Shown here piece after piece: positions 1 through 8,158 of a DNA stretch of 64,000 bases. This stretch comes from Rhodococcus sp. W8901 (GTDB lineage Bacteria; Actinomycetota; Actinomycetes; Mycobacteriales; Mycobacteriaceae), in contig NZ_CP054690.1 of NCBI RefSeq assembly GCF_013348805.1, positions 2,480,001-2,544,000 on the forward strand, written 5' to 3'. Numbering within the stretch: the first letter of the stretch is position 1; every line of letters begins with the position of its first letter. Below the pieces are notes generated by a model. It saw only the letters and a program-made list of their open reading frames with translations, was not told the origin of the DNA and searched no databases. Position numbers and translations under genes: made by a program.

Positions 1-942
1 GGCACGCCCGCAGCGGAGAAGAAGGTGATCAGCTACCAGGAGGCCAACGACAGCGTCGGCGCCTACTGTCATCCGAGCACCCAGTGGACCGGCGGGAATC
101 CGCTCGACGGCGCCGCCTGGTCCGCGCTCGGACCGCTGGCGTTGATGTTCGGCAAGGGCTACGCGGTGGTCATCTCCGACGTCGGCAACGACGGCGACCC
201 CGACCCGCACGGCGTCTTCGCCGGAAAGTACGCCGGCCACGCCCAACTCGACGCCATTCGTGCCGCCGTGTCGGCCCCGAGCACGGGGCTCAGCGCACAC
301 GCCCCGATCTCTCTGTTCGGTATTGCGGGAGGCGGAGTCGGCGCAGGCTTCGCCGCCGAGGCGCAGGCGCAGTACGCCCCGGAGTTGGACATCCGGTCCA
401 CCGTCCTCGAGGGCATGGTGGTCAACACGCGGAACTTCATGCGCACCGCCGACGGTTCGATCGGCTCCGGGTTCGCCTTCGCCACGTTGCTCGGTCTGGA
501 GCCGAAGTACCCGGAGATGCGGATCGACGAGAAGCTGAACCCCGTCGGCAACGCGCTGGCCCACGTGTATCGAACGCAGTGCCAGACGCCCGCGTACTTC
601 ACGGCGCCGTTCGTTCCATTGGAGACGCTCTTCGTCGGTGGGCAGAACCCGGCCGACATTCCCGCGTTCCAGCACGTCTACGACGACAACCTGCTCGGGA
701 CCGAGGCTCCGAAGTCGAAGGTTCTCATCACGTCGTGCGCCAAGGACGACTCACCGATGTCCCTTGTGCCGGCAAAGGACTCACGGGAACTCGCCGACAA
801 GTATCGGGCCGGGGGAACCGACGTGACGTACGCGCCGAGTGACTGCAGCATGGTGCGGATGCTCACCGACCTCTACGGGTGGGGCACTGACCTGTTCGGG
901 ATGCAGACCATCGACTGGATCGAACAGAACTTCGCCGAATGA
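1..942 (+). CDS. Secretory-lipase-like protein, 5'-truncated by the window, probable pseudoenzyme
   Basis: The reading frame is open from base 1, so the N-terminus, including any signal peptide, lies outside the window; 313 codons are visible. The fold signature resembles the actinobacterial secretory lipase (LIP) family: an aspartate-rich SDVGNDGDPDPHGVFAGKYAGH-type loop where relatives have a DYxGP..FLAGR.AGHA stretch, then a strand-turn-helix where the nucleophile elbow should be. That elbow reads FGIAGGGVGAG, so alanine stands where the family has GxSxG serine. The acid-loop aspartates remain (CAKDDSPMSLVP), but the C-terminal histidine region reads SDCSMVRML with no His. Seen: Ser and His missing. 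Inferred: a non-hydrolytic binding or structural protein. Family call fairly sure, function unknown. Confidence 0.75.
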   Translation, partial: GTPAAEKKVISYQEANDSVGAYCHPSTQWTGGNPLDGAAWSALGPLALMFGKGYAVVISDVGNDGDPDPHGVFAGKYAGHAQLDAIRAAVSAPSTGLSAHAPISLFGIAGGGVGAGFAAEAQAQYAPELDIRSTVLEGMVVNTRNFMRTADGSIGSGFAFATLLGLEPKYPEMRIDEKLNPVGNALAHVYRTQCQTPAYFTAPFVPLETLFVGGQNPADIPAFQHVYDDNLLGTEAPKSKVLITSCAKDDSPMSLVPAKDSRELADKYRAGGTDVTYAPSDCSMVRMLTDLYGWGTDLFGMQTIDWIEQNFAE

Positions 943-979
943 GCAGCGCACGCCGCGAGAACGGGAGGAGGTGACCGAC

Positions 980-1072
980 GTGATCGATGCCATGTTCACC
1001 GGGAGCAGCTACATGTTCTCCCTGGGGCCTGTCGCATTTCTCGAAGCCTTCGGACGCATCTTCGGTTCCTGA
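980..1072 (+). CDS. Candidate 30-residue microprotein with perfect Shine-Dalgarno
   Basis: A 31-codon frame opens with GTG at 980. It is preceded by GGAGGTGA at 967-974, a full 8-base match to the 16S anti-Shine-Dalgarno, with a 5-nt spacer. It lies 37 nt after the lipase-like gene and is probably co-transcribed with it. The predicted peptide begins VIDAMFTGSSYMF and ends AFGRIFGS; it is hydrophobic and aromatic-rich, with a possible amphipathic C-terminal helix (VAFLEAFGRIF). An in-frame GTG at 971 is less likely because it lies inside the Shine-Dalgarno. No family recognised. The ribosome-binding site is the main support; the coding call is an inference. Confidence 0.5.
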   Translation: MIDAMFTGSSYMFSLGPVAFLEAFGRIFGS

Positions 1073-1111
1073 CCGCGGTCGCGGACGAGCCCGGCTCCGA
1101 ACGCGAAGTCG

Positions 1112-2128
1112 TCACGCAACCCGCTTCGCGGCCTCCGACAGCTGCGGGGCGATCCGGTCGATCACCCACGGTGTCGCGAGGACGCCCGTCCGGCTGAGGC
1201 CCGCAACCACCTGGGTGTCGGGCAGGGGCACCGCGCTGCCGCGCTGGACGGCGCCGAGCGAGTTGTACGTGGGGTTCTTCGTGGCCTCTCCCTCGTCCGG
1301 CACGAACACGACCACGACGTCCGCGTCGACCTCGGTGATGCGTTCGGCGGAGATGGTGGCGAAGAAGCTGTCCGGATCGCTCTCGGCCGCGAGCTTCTCG
1401 ACGCCCGGGGAGTTCACGAACCCGAGCTGGGTGAGGACCTGCACGCGCGGGTCGGTCGGCTTGTAGACGTTGACCTGACCGTTGGTGGTGTCGAGGTTGA
1501 TCACCGACAGGGTCTTGCCGGCGAACTCGGGGTGCGCGGTGGCGGTGTCGGCGAGCATCGTGTTCATGCCGTCGATGAGCTTCGTCGCCTCGTCGGACTT
1601 GCCCATCGCCTGACCGATCAGCGTGGTCTGGTCCTGCCACGTGGTCTGCCACGCCTTGCCGGGATAGGCGACCGTCGGTGCGAGGGAGGACAGCTGGCCG
1701 TAGGTGGCCTGGTCGAAGCCCTCGTACGGTGCCATGATCGCGTCGGGTGCCAGCGCGGCGATCGCCTCGACGGGCGTGGAGGACGTGGCGTCGAGCAGGG
1801 TGGTCTCGCGGGGGTCGTACTTGTCCGACAGCCACGGCATGACACCGTTCTCGTCGGCGCCGTAGGAGTTCTTCGGCATGCCCACCGGGGTGCCGCCGAG
1901 CGCGTAGACGACGTCCTCGGCGTTCCAGCCGAGCGTGACGATCCGCTCGGGGGTCGACTCGATCGTGGTCTCTCCGAACGTGTTCGCGATCGTGACGGGG
2001 AAGGCACCGTCGGAGGCCGTGGTCGTGGAATCGCTGTCGGTCGACGACGAGCAGGACGCGAGCAGTGCCGTCGCGCTCAGGATGGCGACGACCGTCGCAA
2101 CCTTGCGGCGGGTGGTGAGAGCGAACAC
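1112..2128 (-). CDS. Iron-siderophore ABC transporter substrate-binding lipoprotein (FecB/FepB type)
   Basis: 338 residues from a GTG start; AAGGAG at 2136-2141 gives a 7-nt spacer. The N-terminus is a lipoprotein signal with lipobox LLASC (Cys26) and a Ser/Thr-rich linker. The rest matches the periplasmic-binding TroA/FecB fold: an ITIxxxFGETTIxSTPERIVTLG entry motif and a helical linker between two lobes. The role would be capturing ferric siderophore at the cell surface for an ABC importer. No permease or ATPase gene is adjacent, so it must work with one encoded elsewhere. An IdeR-type box lies 33 bp upstream of the start, in agreement with an iron-uptake role. The exact siderophore is unknown. 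Confidence 0.88.
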   Translation of the reverse strand: MFALTTRRKVATVVAILSATALLASCSSSTDSDSTTTASDGAFPVTIANTFGETTIESTPERIVTLGWNAEDVVYALGGTPVGMPKNSYGADENGVMPWLSDKYDPRETTLLDATSSTPVEAIAALAPDAIMAPYEGFDQATYGQLSSLAPTVAYPGKAWQTTWQDQTTLIGQAMGKSDEATKLIDGMNTMLADTATAHPEFAGKTLSVINLDTTNGQVNVYKPTDPRVQVLTQLGFVNSPGVEKLAAESDPDSFFATISAERITEVDADVVVVFVPDEGEATKNPTYNSLGAVQRGSAVPLPDTQVVAGLSRTGVLATPWVIDRIAPQLSEAAKRVA

Positions 2129-2160
2129 CGGGGAACTCCTTCGGGATCGACGAGATCGGA

Positions 2161-2179
2161 GAAGGTGAGCCTAACCTGT
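2161..2179 (-). promoter_or_regulatory. IdeR/DtxR-type iron box upstream of the siderophore-binding gene
   Basis: On the minus strand the 19-mer reads ACAGGTTAGGCTCACCTTC. It matches 14 of 19 positions of the IdeR consensus TTAGGTTAGGCTAACCTAA, including the entire core AGGTTAGGCT. It sits 33-51 bp upstream of the GTG start at 2128, where binding of Fe-IdeR would block the promoter. It lies in the divergent region shared with the MMPL gene but is much closer to the siderophore gene. Confidence 0.75.
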
Positions 2180-2366
2180 GTCTCGGAGGCTGTGTGGCGG
2201 GGTGGGTCGGTCCGGCCCGACACGATCGCCTCGCGGCGAAATCGATCATGAACGTATGACGCGGTGGCGGCCCGTAATGTGAAGGCCTGTGCTCCACGGC
2301 GGCGACTGGTCACAGCCGCCGCCGTCCACTATCCGCGCTGCTCGTCGGGGGCTGAGGAGTCCATAG

Positions 2367-4634
2367 GTGTTTGCTCGCTGGGGGGATCTGGTCTACCGGG
2401 CCCGTTTCACCGTCATCGCGGTGATGGTGGCCGGACTGTTGGCGCTGGGCGCCTATGGTTCCGGGCTGGGTGCGCACCTCAGTCAGAGCGGGCTGGACGA
2501 TCCCGGCTCGGAGTCCGTGGCGGCGGCGAGACTGGCGGACGGCACGTTCGGCCGGGATGCCACCGGTGACGTCGTGGCGATGTACACCGCCCCCGACGGC
2601 AAGACGGTCGACGACCCGGCCTTCAGCGCGAAGGTCACCGACAGCCTGCAGCGACTGGTGCAGGACCACCCCGACCAGGTCGCGAAGATCAACGGCAGCT
2701 ACTTCCCGGTACCGAACACGCCGCGGCTGCCGGCTTTTGCAACGACGGACCGCACCCATGCGCTCGCGAGCATCGCCCTGAAGGGCGACAACGACACCGC
2801 GATCACCAACAACTTTCGTGAGATGAAGGACGCGTTCCAGATCGACGGGGTCGAGGTCCAACTCGCCGGCATGCAGCCGGTCGCGAGCGCGATCAACGAC
2901 ACGATCGCCAACGACATCCACCGCATGGAAATCCTCGCGATCCCGGCGGTCGCGGTGCTGCTGTTCTTCGTCTTCGGAGGCGCGGTCGCGGCGGCGTTGC
3001 CGCTGATCGTCGGTGGTCTGACGATCCTCAGCGCCAACGGGATCGTGCGGGTGATCACGCATTTCACCGAGGTCAATGCGTTCGTCGCGTCGGTGGTCTC
3101 ACTGATCGGGTTGGGTCTGGCGATCGACTACGGCCTGTTCATCGTCAGCCGGTTCCGCGAGGAACTCGGCGACGGGCGCAGCACCAGGGATGCGGTGCGC
3201 CGCAGCGTCATGACCGCCGGTCGCACCGTGTTGTTCTCCGCGACGATGATCATCGCGAGTCTCGGTGGCCTGCTGTTGTTCCCACAGGGCTTCCTGAAGT
3301 CGATGGCCTACGGCGCGATCGCGACGGTGTTGCTGGCCGCGTTCACCTCGGTCACGGTGCTGCCCGCGATCCTGAGCATCCTGGGCCGGCGGATCGACAA
3401 GTTCGGCCTCAAACGGTTCGGCCAGATCAAGTCGACCGAGGAGATCGAGTCCAGTGTCTGGGGTCGCCTGACGCGGTGGGTGATGCGTAACCCGCTCAAG
3501 GTGACGATCCCGATCGTGGTCGGTCTGTTGATGCTGATGGTCCCGCTGACGGGTATCAAGTTCGGTGGCATCAACGAGGAGTATCTGCCGACCGACAACC
3601 CGACGCGGATGGCGCAGGAGCAGTTCGACGAGCTGTTCCCGGGCAATCGCACCGAACCGGTGAAACTGGTGATCACCGGCGCCGACGGCACCCAGGTGGG
3701 CCAGATCCTCAAGACCGCGAGCGGGGCGCCCGGCCTGGTCGAGAAGTTCTCCATCACCGGCCCCGCGAAGGACGGCGTGCAGGTCATCAAGGCCGGTCTG
3801 GTCGACCGCAACGACTCCGCCCCCACCATCGACTACCTGCGGGCGATGGACGTCCCGGACGGCGTGGATGTCCTCGTCGGCGGCACCCCGGCGATCGAGC
3901 AGGACAGCATCAGCGCGCTGCTCGACAACCTGCCGCTCATGATCGTCACGGTCCTCACCGTCACGACGCTGCTGATGTTCCTGGCATTCGGCTCGCTGGT
4001 GTTGCCCATCAAGGCCGTGCTGATGAGCGCGCTCGGTCTCGGCGCGACGCTCGGCATCCTCACTTGGGTGTTCGTCGACGGCCACGGCTCGGGCGTGCTG
4101 GGCTTCACGCCCGGACCGATCACGTCGCCGATGCTGGTGCTGATCGTCGCGATCGTCTACGGCTTGTCCATCGACTACGAGGTGTTCCTGCTCTCCCGCA
4201 TGGTCGAGGCCAGATCGCAGGGCGCGAGTACCACCGAGGCCATCCGGATCGGTACCGCGCACACCGGCCGGATCATCACCGCGGCCGCACTGATCCTGAT
4301 CGTCGTCACCGGCGCGTTCGGATTCTCCGAGCTGGTGATGATGAAGTACATCGCGTACGGCATGATCTCGGCGCTCGTCATCGACGCGACCCTGATCCGC
4401 ATGTTCCTGGTGCCGGCGGTGATGAAGCTGCTCGGCGACGACTGCTGGTGGGCGCCTGCCTGGATGAAGCGCATCCAGGAGAAGGTCGGGCTGGGCGAAC
4501 CGATCCTCGACAGCGAACTGGCCCGGGGCGACGTGCGCGATCTCGCGGATCCGGATACCTCCGTCGTTCCGGAGTCGTCGGAGCCGGAAACGATCCCGGC
4601 ACGGGAGTCGCTTCCGGAGGATGCGATCTCCTGA
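2367..4634 (+). CDS. MMPL family (RND superfamily) membrane transporter
   Basis: 755 residues from GTG at 2367, with GAGGAG at 2354-2359. One N-terminal membrane helix (about 11-33) precedes an extracytoplasmic domain. A block of five helices starts near residue 190 and includes the MMPL signature GLGLAIDYGLFIVSRFREEL. A second helix follows near 375, then a second extracytoplasmic domain and a second five-helix block (about 520-700) with YGLSIDYEVFLLSRMVEA. The paired Asp-Tyr in each block are the proton-relay residues of this family. Relatives export or flip cell-envelope lipids by proton antiport. The C-terminal ~70 residues are hydrophilic and acidic. Substrate unknown; no lipid synthase gene is adjacent. 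Confidence 0.9.
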   Translation: MFARWGDLVYRARFTVIAVMVAGLLALGAYGSGLGAHLSQSGLDDPGSESVAAARLADGTFGRDATGDVVAMYTAPDGKTVDDPAFSAKVTDSLQRLVQDHPDQVAKINGSYFPVPNTPRLPAFATTDRTHALASIALKGDNDTAITNNFREMKDAFQIDGVEVQLAGMQPVASAINDTIANDIHRMEILAIPAVAVLLFFVFGGAVAAALPLIVGGLTILSANGIVRVITHFTEVNAFVASVVSLIGLGLAIDYGLFIVSRFREELGDGRSTRDAVRRSVMTAGRTVLFSATMIIASLGGLLLFPQGFLKSMAYGAIATVLLAAFTSVTVLPAILSILGRRIDKFGLKRFGQIKSTEEIESSVWGRLTRWVMRNPLKVTIPIVVGLLMLMVPLTGIKFGGINEEYLPTDNPTRMAQEQFDELFPGNRTEPVKLVITGADGTQVGQILKTASGAPGLVEKFSITGPAKDGVQVIKAGLVDRNDSAPTIDYLRAMDVPDGVDVLVGGTPAIEQDSISALLDNLPLMIVTVLTVTTLLMFLAFGSLVLPIKAVLMSALGLGATLGILTWVFVDGHGSGVLGFTPGPITSPMLVLIVAIVYGLSIDYEVFLLSRMVEARSQGASTTEAIRIGTAHTGRIITAAALILIVVTGAFGFSELVMMKYIAYGMISALVIDATLIRMFLVPAVMKLLGDDCWWAPAWMKRIQEKVGLGEPILDSELARGDVRDLADPDTSVVPESSEPETIPARESLPEDAIS

Positions 4635-4654
4635 CCGGTACCCCGTCGATGCGA

Positions 4655-4691
4655 AGAGGAGCGCGCCCCAATCTCGGGGACGCGCTCCTCT
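4655..4691. terminator. Bidirectional hairpin between MMPL gene and fadB
   Basis: Perfect 11-bp arms AGAGGAGCGCG (4655-4665) and CGCGCTCCTCT (4681-4691), with a 15-nt loop, between two convergent genes. There is no long T-run, as usual for high-GC actinobacteria. Confidence 0.75.
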
Positions 4692-4705
4692 CGTGACGGG
4701 TCGGG

Positions 4706-6811
4706 CTAGACGCTCGCGACGCCCTTGGCCAGGAACGTCTTGCCGTTCACGGCCTCCGAGGTTCCGGTCCGGTCCAGGTACGGCGTGATGCCACCGTTCC
4801 AGAAGCCGAAGCCGCCGCCCAGGATCAGGCACAGGTCGATGTCCTCGGGACCGGCGACGACGCCCTCCTCGAGCATGATCCGGATCTCCTCGGCGAACGC
4901 GCGACGCGTGCGCTCGAGCACCTCCTCCGACGTGGACGGCTTGTCGCCCTGCTGCCACAGCGCCGCGACCTCGGGGTCGACGACCTGGCCCTTGTCGGTC
5001 CAGGACCAGACGCCGGGCTTGCGGGCCTCGACGATGGCCTCGAGTCCGGGGGAAGGCTTGAAGCGCTCCGGGTAGGCAGCGTTGAGGGTCTCGCCGGTGT
5101 GCAGCGCGATGGCCGGGCCGACGAGCGCGAGCAGCGTGAACGGCGTCATCGGCATACCGAGTTCGGCGATCGCGTTGTCGGCGACGTCGAACGGGGTGCC
5201 CTCGTCGACCGCGTTCATGACCTCGCCGAGTGCGCGGATCAGCAGGCGGTTGAAGACGAAGCCCGGCAGGTCGGCGGATCCGACGGCCGACTTCTTGAGC
5301 GCCTTGGCGGTCGCGAACGCCGTTGCGAGGGTGGCGTCGTCGGTCTGCTGACCCTTGATGACCTCGAGCAGCGGGAGCACCGCGACCGGGTTGAAGAAGT
5401 GGAAGCCGACCACGCGCTCGGGATGCTTCAGGTCGGCGGCCATCTCCGTGATCGACAGCGACGAGGTGTTGGTCGCCAGGACCGTCTCGGGAGAGATGTG
5501 CTCCTCGAGTTCGGCGAACACCTTCTTCTTGACGTCCATGTTCTCGAAGACGGCCTCGATGACGAAGTCGGTCTTCGCGAACGCGGCCTTGTCGAGCGAG
5601 CCGGTCACCAGCGCCTTGAGGCGGTTCGCGCCGTCCGGCGACAGCCGGCCCTTGGCCAGCAGCTTGTCGATCTCGCCGTGGACGTAGCCGACGCCCTTGT
5701 CGATGCGCTCCTGGTCGATGTCGGTGAGGATGACCGGCACCTTGAGCTGCTTGACGAACAGCATCGCCAGCTGGCTCGCCATCAGGCCGGCACCGACGAT
5801 GCCGACACCGGTGACCTTGCGTGCCAACGACTTGTCGGGCGCTCCGGCGGGGCGCTTGGCGCGCTTGTTCACCAGGTCGAACGCGTACAGGCCGGCGCGT
5901 AGCTCGTCGGTCATGAGGAGGTCGGCGAGGGCGTTGTCCTCGGCGGCGAACCCGGCATCGAGGGACTTCGAGTCGGTGAGGTCGGTGGTGCGGGCCAGCT
6001 CGAGCAGTTCGACCGTGCGCACCGCGCCGGGCGCGTTGTTCTTGGTTTTGCCTTCGACGATCGCCTTGGCGCGGGCGATGGCCTCGTCCCAGCCCTGACC
6101 GCGGTCGATCTCCGGTCGCGCAGGCGTGATGTCACCGGCGAGAACCTGTGCGGCCCACGCCAGGGATTGCTCGATGAAGTCGGCGGAGCCGAGCACGACG
6201 TCGGCGATGCCGAGCTCGAGGGCCTTCTTCGAGTTGATGACCTTGCCGTTGTTGAGCGGGTTCTCGACCGCGACGGTGACCGCATTCGACGGCCCGATCA
6301 GGTTGGGCAGCAACTGGGTTCCGCCCCAGCCGGGAACCAGGCCGAGCATCGCCTCGGGCAGCCCGAGCGCGCCGACGTTGTCGGCGAAGGTGCGGTAGTG
6401 GCAGTGCAGACCCACCTCGAGGCCGCCGCCGAGCGCGACGCCGTTCACGAACGCGAACGTCGGCACCGACGACTCGCGCAGACGACGGAACACACGGTGC
6501 CCCAGCTGGCCGAGCTCGACGCCCTGCTCGCGGGTGCTGATGCTCGGGACGCCCTTGAGGTCGGCGCCGGCCGCGAAGATGAAGGGCTTACCGGTGACGG
6601 CGATGGCGGCCGGGTTGGCGGCGAAGGCCTCGTCGAGCGCCTTGTCGAACGCCAGCAGGCCCCGCGGGCCGAACGAGTTCGGCTTGGTGTGGTCGAAGCC
6701 GTTGTCGAGGGTGACCAGTGCGACCGGACCCTCGATGCCGGGCACCGAGATCAGCTTGGTGTAGGCGTTCGTGACGACTTCGTCGGCGAAAGCGGATGCA
6801 ATGTCGGTCAT
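4706..6811 (-). CDS. fadB: Fatty-acid oxidation multifunctional protein: enoyl-CoA hydratase / 3-hydroxyacyl-CoA dehydrogenase
   Basis: 701 residues from ATG. The N-terminal crotonase domain (about 20-210) has the two catalytic glutamates in GGGLE (Glu132) and LPEAMLG (Glu153). The NAD-binding domain starts near 335 with GIVGAGLMASQ, and the dehydrogenase active site carries the catalytic His in GFHFFNPV (near 470). C-terminal 3HCDH domains complete the subunit. It hydrates enoyl-CoA and oxidises the 3-hydroxyacyl-CoA formed, passing 3-ketoacyl-CoA to the thiolase made from the gene immediately upstream. The two genes abut: the fadA stop is followed at once by the fadB ATG. Length and order match mycobacterial fadA-fadB. 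High confidence. Confidence 0.96.
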   Translation of the reverse strand: MTDIASAFADEVVTNAYTKLISVPGIEGPVALVTLDNGFDHTKPNSFGPRGLLAFDKALDEAFAANPAAIAVTGKPFIFAAGADLKGVPSISTREQGVELGQLGHRVFRRLRESSVPTFAFVNGVALGGGLEVGLHCHYRTFADNVGALGLPEAMLGLVPGWGGTQLLPNLIGPSNAVTVAVENPLNNGKVINSKKALELGIADVVLGSADFIEQSLAWAAQVLAGDITPARPEIDRGQGWDEAIARAKAIVEGKTKNNAPGAVRTVELLELARTTDLTDSKSLDAGFAAEDNALADLLMTDELRAGLYAFDLVNKRAKRPAGAPDKSLARKVTGVGIVGAGLMASQLAMLFVKQLKVPVILTDIDQERIDKGVGYVHGEIDKLLAKGRLSPDGANRLKALVTGSLDKAAFAKTDFVIEAVFENMDVKKKVFAELEEHISPETVLATNTSSLSITEMAADLKHPERVVGFHFFNPVAVLPLLEVIKGQQTDDATLATAFATAKALKKSAVGSADLPGFVFNRLLIRALGEVMNAVDEGTPFDVADNAIAELGMPMTPFTLLALVGPAIALHTGETLNAAYPERFKPSPGLEAIVEARKPGVWSWTDKGQVVDPEVAALWQQGDKPSTSEEVLERTRRAFAEEIRIMLEEGVVAGPEDIDLCLILGGGFGFWNGGITPYLDRTGTSEAVNGKTFLAKGVASV

Positions 6812-8038
6812 TTACTTGGCTCCCGCTTCGTCGGCTGCGTAGTCCTTGTGATTGGGGTTCTCCCAGATGACGGTGCCGCCCATGCCGAGGCCGATGCACA
6901 TCGTGGTCAGGCCGTAGCGGACGTCCGGGTTCTGCGCGAACTGGCGCGACAGCTGGGTCATCAGGCGGACGCCCGAGGAGGCCAGCGGGTGGCCGCACGC
7001 GATGGCACCGCCCCACTGGTTGACCCGCGGATCGTCGTCGGCGATACCGAAATGCTCGAGGAAGGCGAGCACCTGTACGGCGAACGCCTCGTTGATCTCG
7101 AACAGGCCGATGTCCTCGATCTTCATGCCGGTGCGGGCGAGCAGCTTCTCGGTCGCGGGGACCGGACCGATGCCCATGACGGCGGGGTCGACGCCCTGGA
7201 AGGCGAAGCCGACCATGCGCATGCCGACGGGCAGGCCCAGCTCGCGGGCGGTGTCCTCACCGGCGAGGATCGCGGCGGTGGCGCCGTCGTTGAGGCCCGC
7301 CGCGTTACCGGCGGTGATGCGGCCGGCCGGCCGGAACGGGGTCTTGAGCTTGGCCAGGTCCTCGAGCGTCGTGCCCGGGCGCGGCGGCTCGTCCTCGGTG
7401 GCCAGGCCCCAGCCCGCCTCGGAACGGGTGGCGACCGGCACCAGGGTGTCGGCGATGAAACCGGCCTTCTTGGCGGCCTCGTACTTGTTCTGCGACGAGA
7501 CGGCGTAGGCGTCGGTGCGTTCCTTGGTGATGCTCGGGAACCGGTCGTGCAGGTTCTCGGCGGTGTTGCCCATCACCAGTGCGCTCGGGTCGACCAGGCG
7601 GTCGGCGAGGAAGCGGGGGTTCGGGTCGGCGCCCTGCCCCATCGGGTGGCGGCCCATGTGCTCGACGCCGCCGGCGATCACGACGTCGTACTGGCCGAAG
7701 CCGATGCCCGACGCGGTGGTGGTGACGGCGGTCATCGCGCCGGCGCACATGCGGTCGATCGCGAAGCCCGGGACCGTCTCGGGCAGACCCGCGAGGATCG
7801 CGGACGTGCGGCCGATGGTCAGGCCCTGGTCGCCGGTCTGGGTGGTCGCGGCGATCGCCACCTCGTCGATCCGCGAAGGATCGAGCTGGGGGTTGCGGCG
7901 CAGCAGCTCGCGGATGGCCTTGACGACCAGGTCGTCGGCCCGAGTTTCGGCGTAAATGCCCTTCGGGCCGGCCTTGCCGAACGGCGTGCGGATGCCGTCG
8001 ACGAAGACGACGTTTCTCTGGGTAGCGGATGCAGCCAC
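6812..8038 (-). CDS. fadA: Acetyl-CoA C-acyltransferase (3-ketoacyl-CoA thiolase)
   Basis: 408 residues from GTG, with AGGAGG at 8047-8052 giving an 8-nt spacer. The thiolase triad is visible: nucleophile Cys98 in IDRMCAGAM, His in CGHPLASSG (near 348) and the second Cys in CIGLGMGG (near 378). NEAFAVQ is the conserved active-site loop. The enzyme cleaves 3-ketoacyl-CoA to acetyl-CoA and a shortened acyl-CoA and is the alpha/beta partner of FadB. It is the first gene of a two-gene operon. An inverted repeat upstream (8112-8125) may be its operator. Very secure family call. Confidence 0.96.
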   Translation of the reverse strand: MAASATQRNVVFVDGIRTPFGKAGPKGIYAETRADDLVVKAIRELLRRNPQLDPSRIDEVAIAATTQTGDQGLTIGRTSAILAGLPETVPGFAIDRMCAGAMTAVTTTASGIGFGQYDVVIAGGVEHMGRHPMGQGADPNPRFLADRLVDPSALVMGNTAENLHDRFPSITKERTDAYAVSSQNKYEAAKKAGFIADTLVPVATRSEAGWGLATEDEPPRPGTTLEDLAKLKTPFRPAGRITAGNAAGLNDGATAAILAGEDTARELGLPVGMRMVGFAFQGVDPAVMGIGPVPATEKLLARTGMKIEDIGLFEINEAFAVQVLAFLEHFGIADDDPRVNQWGGAIACGHPLASSGVRLMTQLSRQFAQNPDVRYGLTTMCIGLGMGGTVIWENPNHKDYAADEAGAK

Positions 8039-8111
8039 GCTGGATTCCTCCTGGCGGGAGTGGAGCGGTCACGCCGAGTCGAAGACCCGACACGCACCAC
8101 TGTAGCGCTAA

Positions 8112-8125
8112 TTACCCGCCGGTAA
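8112..8125. promoter_or_regulatory. Inverted repeat TTACC-N4-GGTAA upstream of fadA
   Basis: A 14-bp imperfect palindrome, TTACC CGCC GGTAA, lies 74-87 bp upstream of the fadA GTG. It sits in an unusually A/T-containing stretch (GCTAATTACC...GGTAACATAC) of an otherwise GC-rich region. It may be a TetR-type operator for the fadAB operon. The regulator is unknown and no regulator gene is adjacent. Confidence 0.4.
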
Positions 8126-8158
8126 CATACGGGGCGTAGCTGACCCCATCGGCGCAGT

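Noticed and set aside
3099-4958. Long minus-strand open frame antisense to the MMPL gene
   Set aside because: Arg/Asp/His-rich, low-complexity product typical of high-GC shadow frames; the MMPL gene on the other strand has clear motifs.
6167-8125. Plus-strand open frame of about 650 codons antisense to fadA and fadB
   Set aside because: Composition is Gly/Arg/Asp-rich with no domain; the sense genes have complete catalytic motifs.
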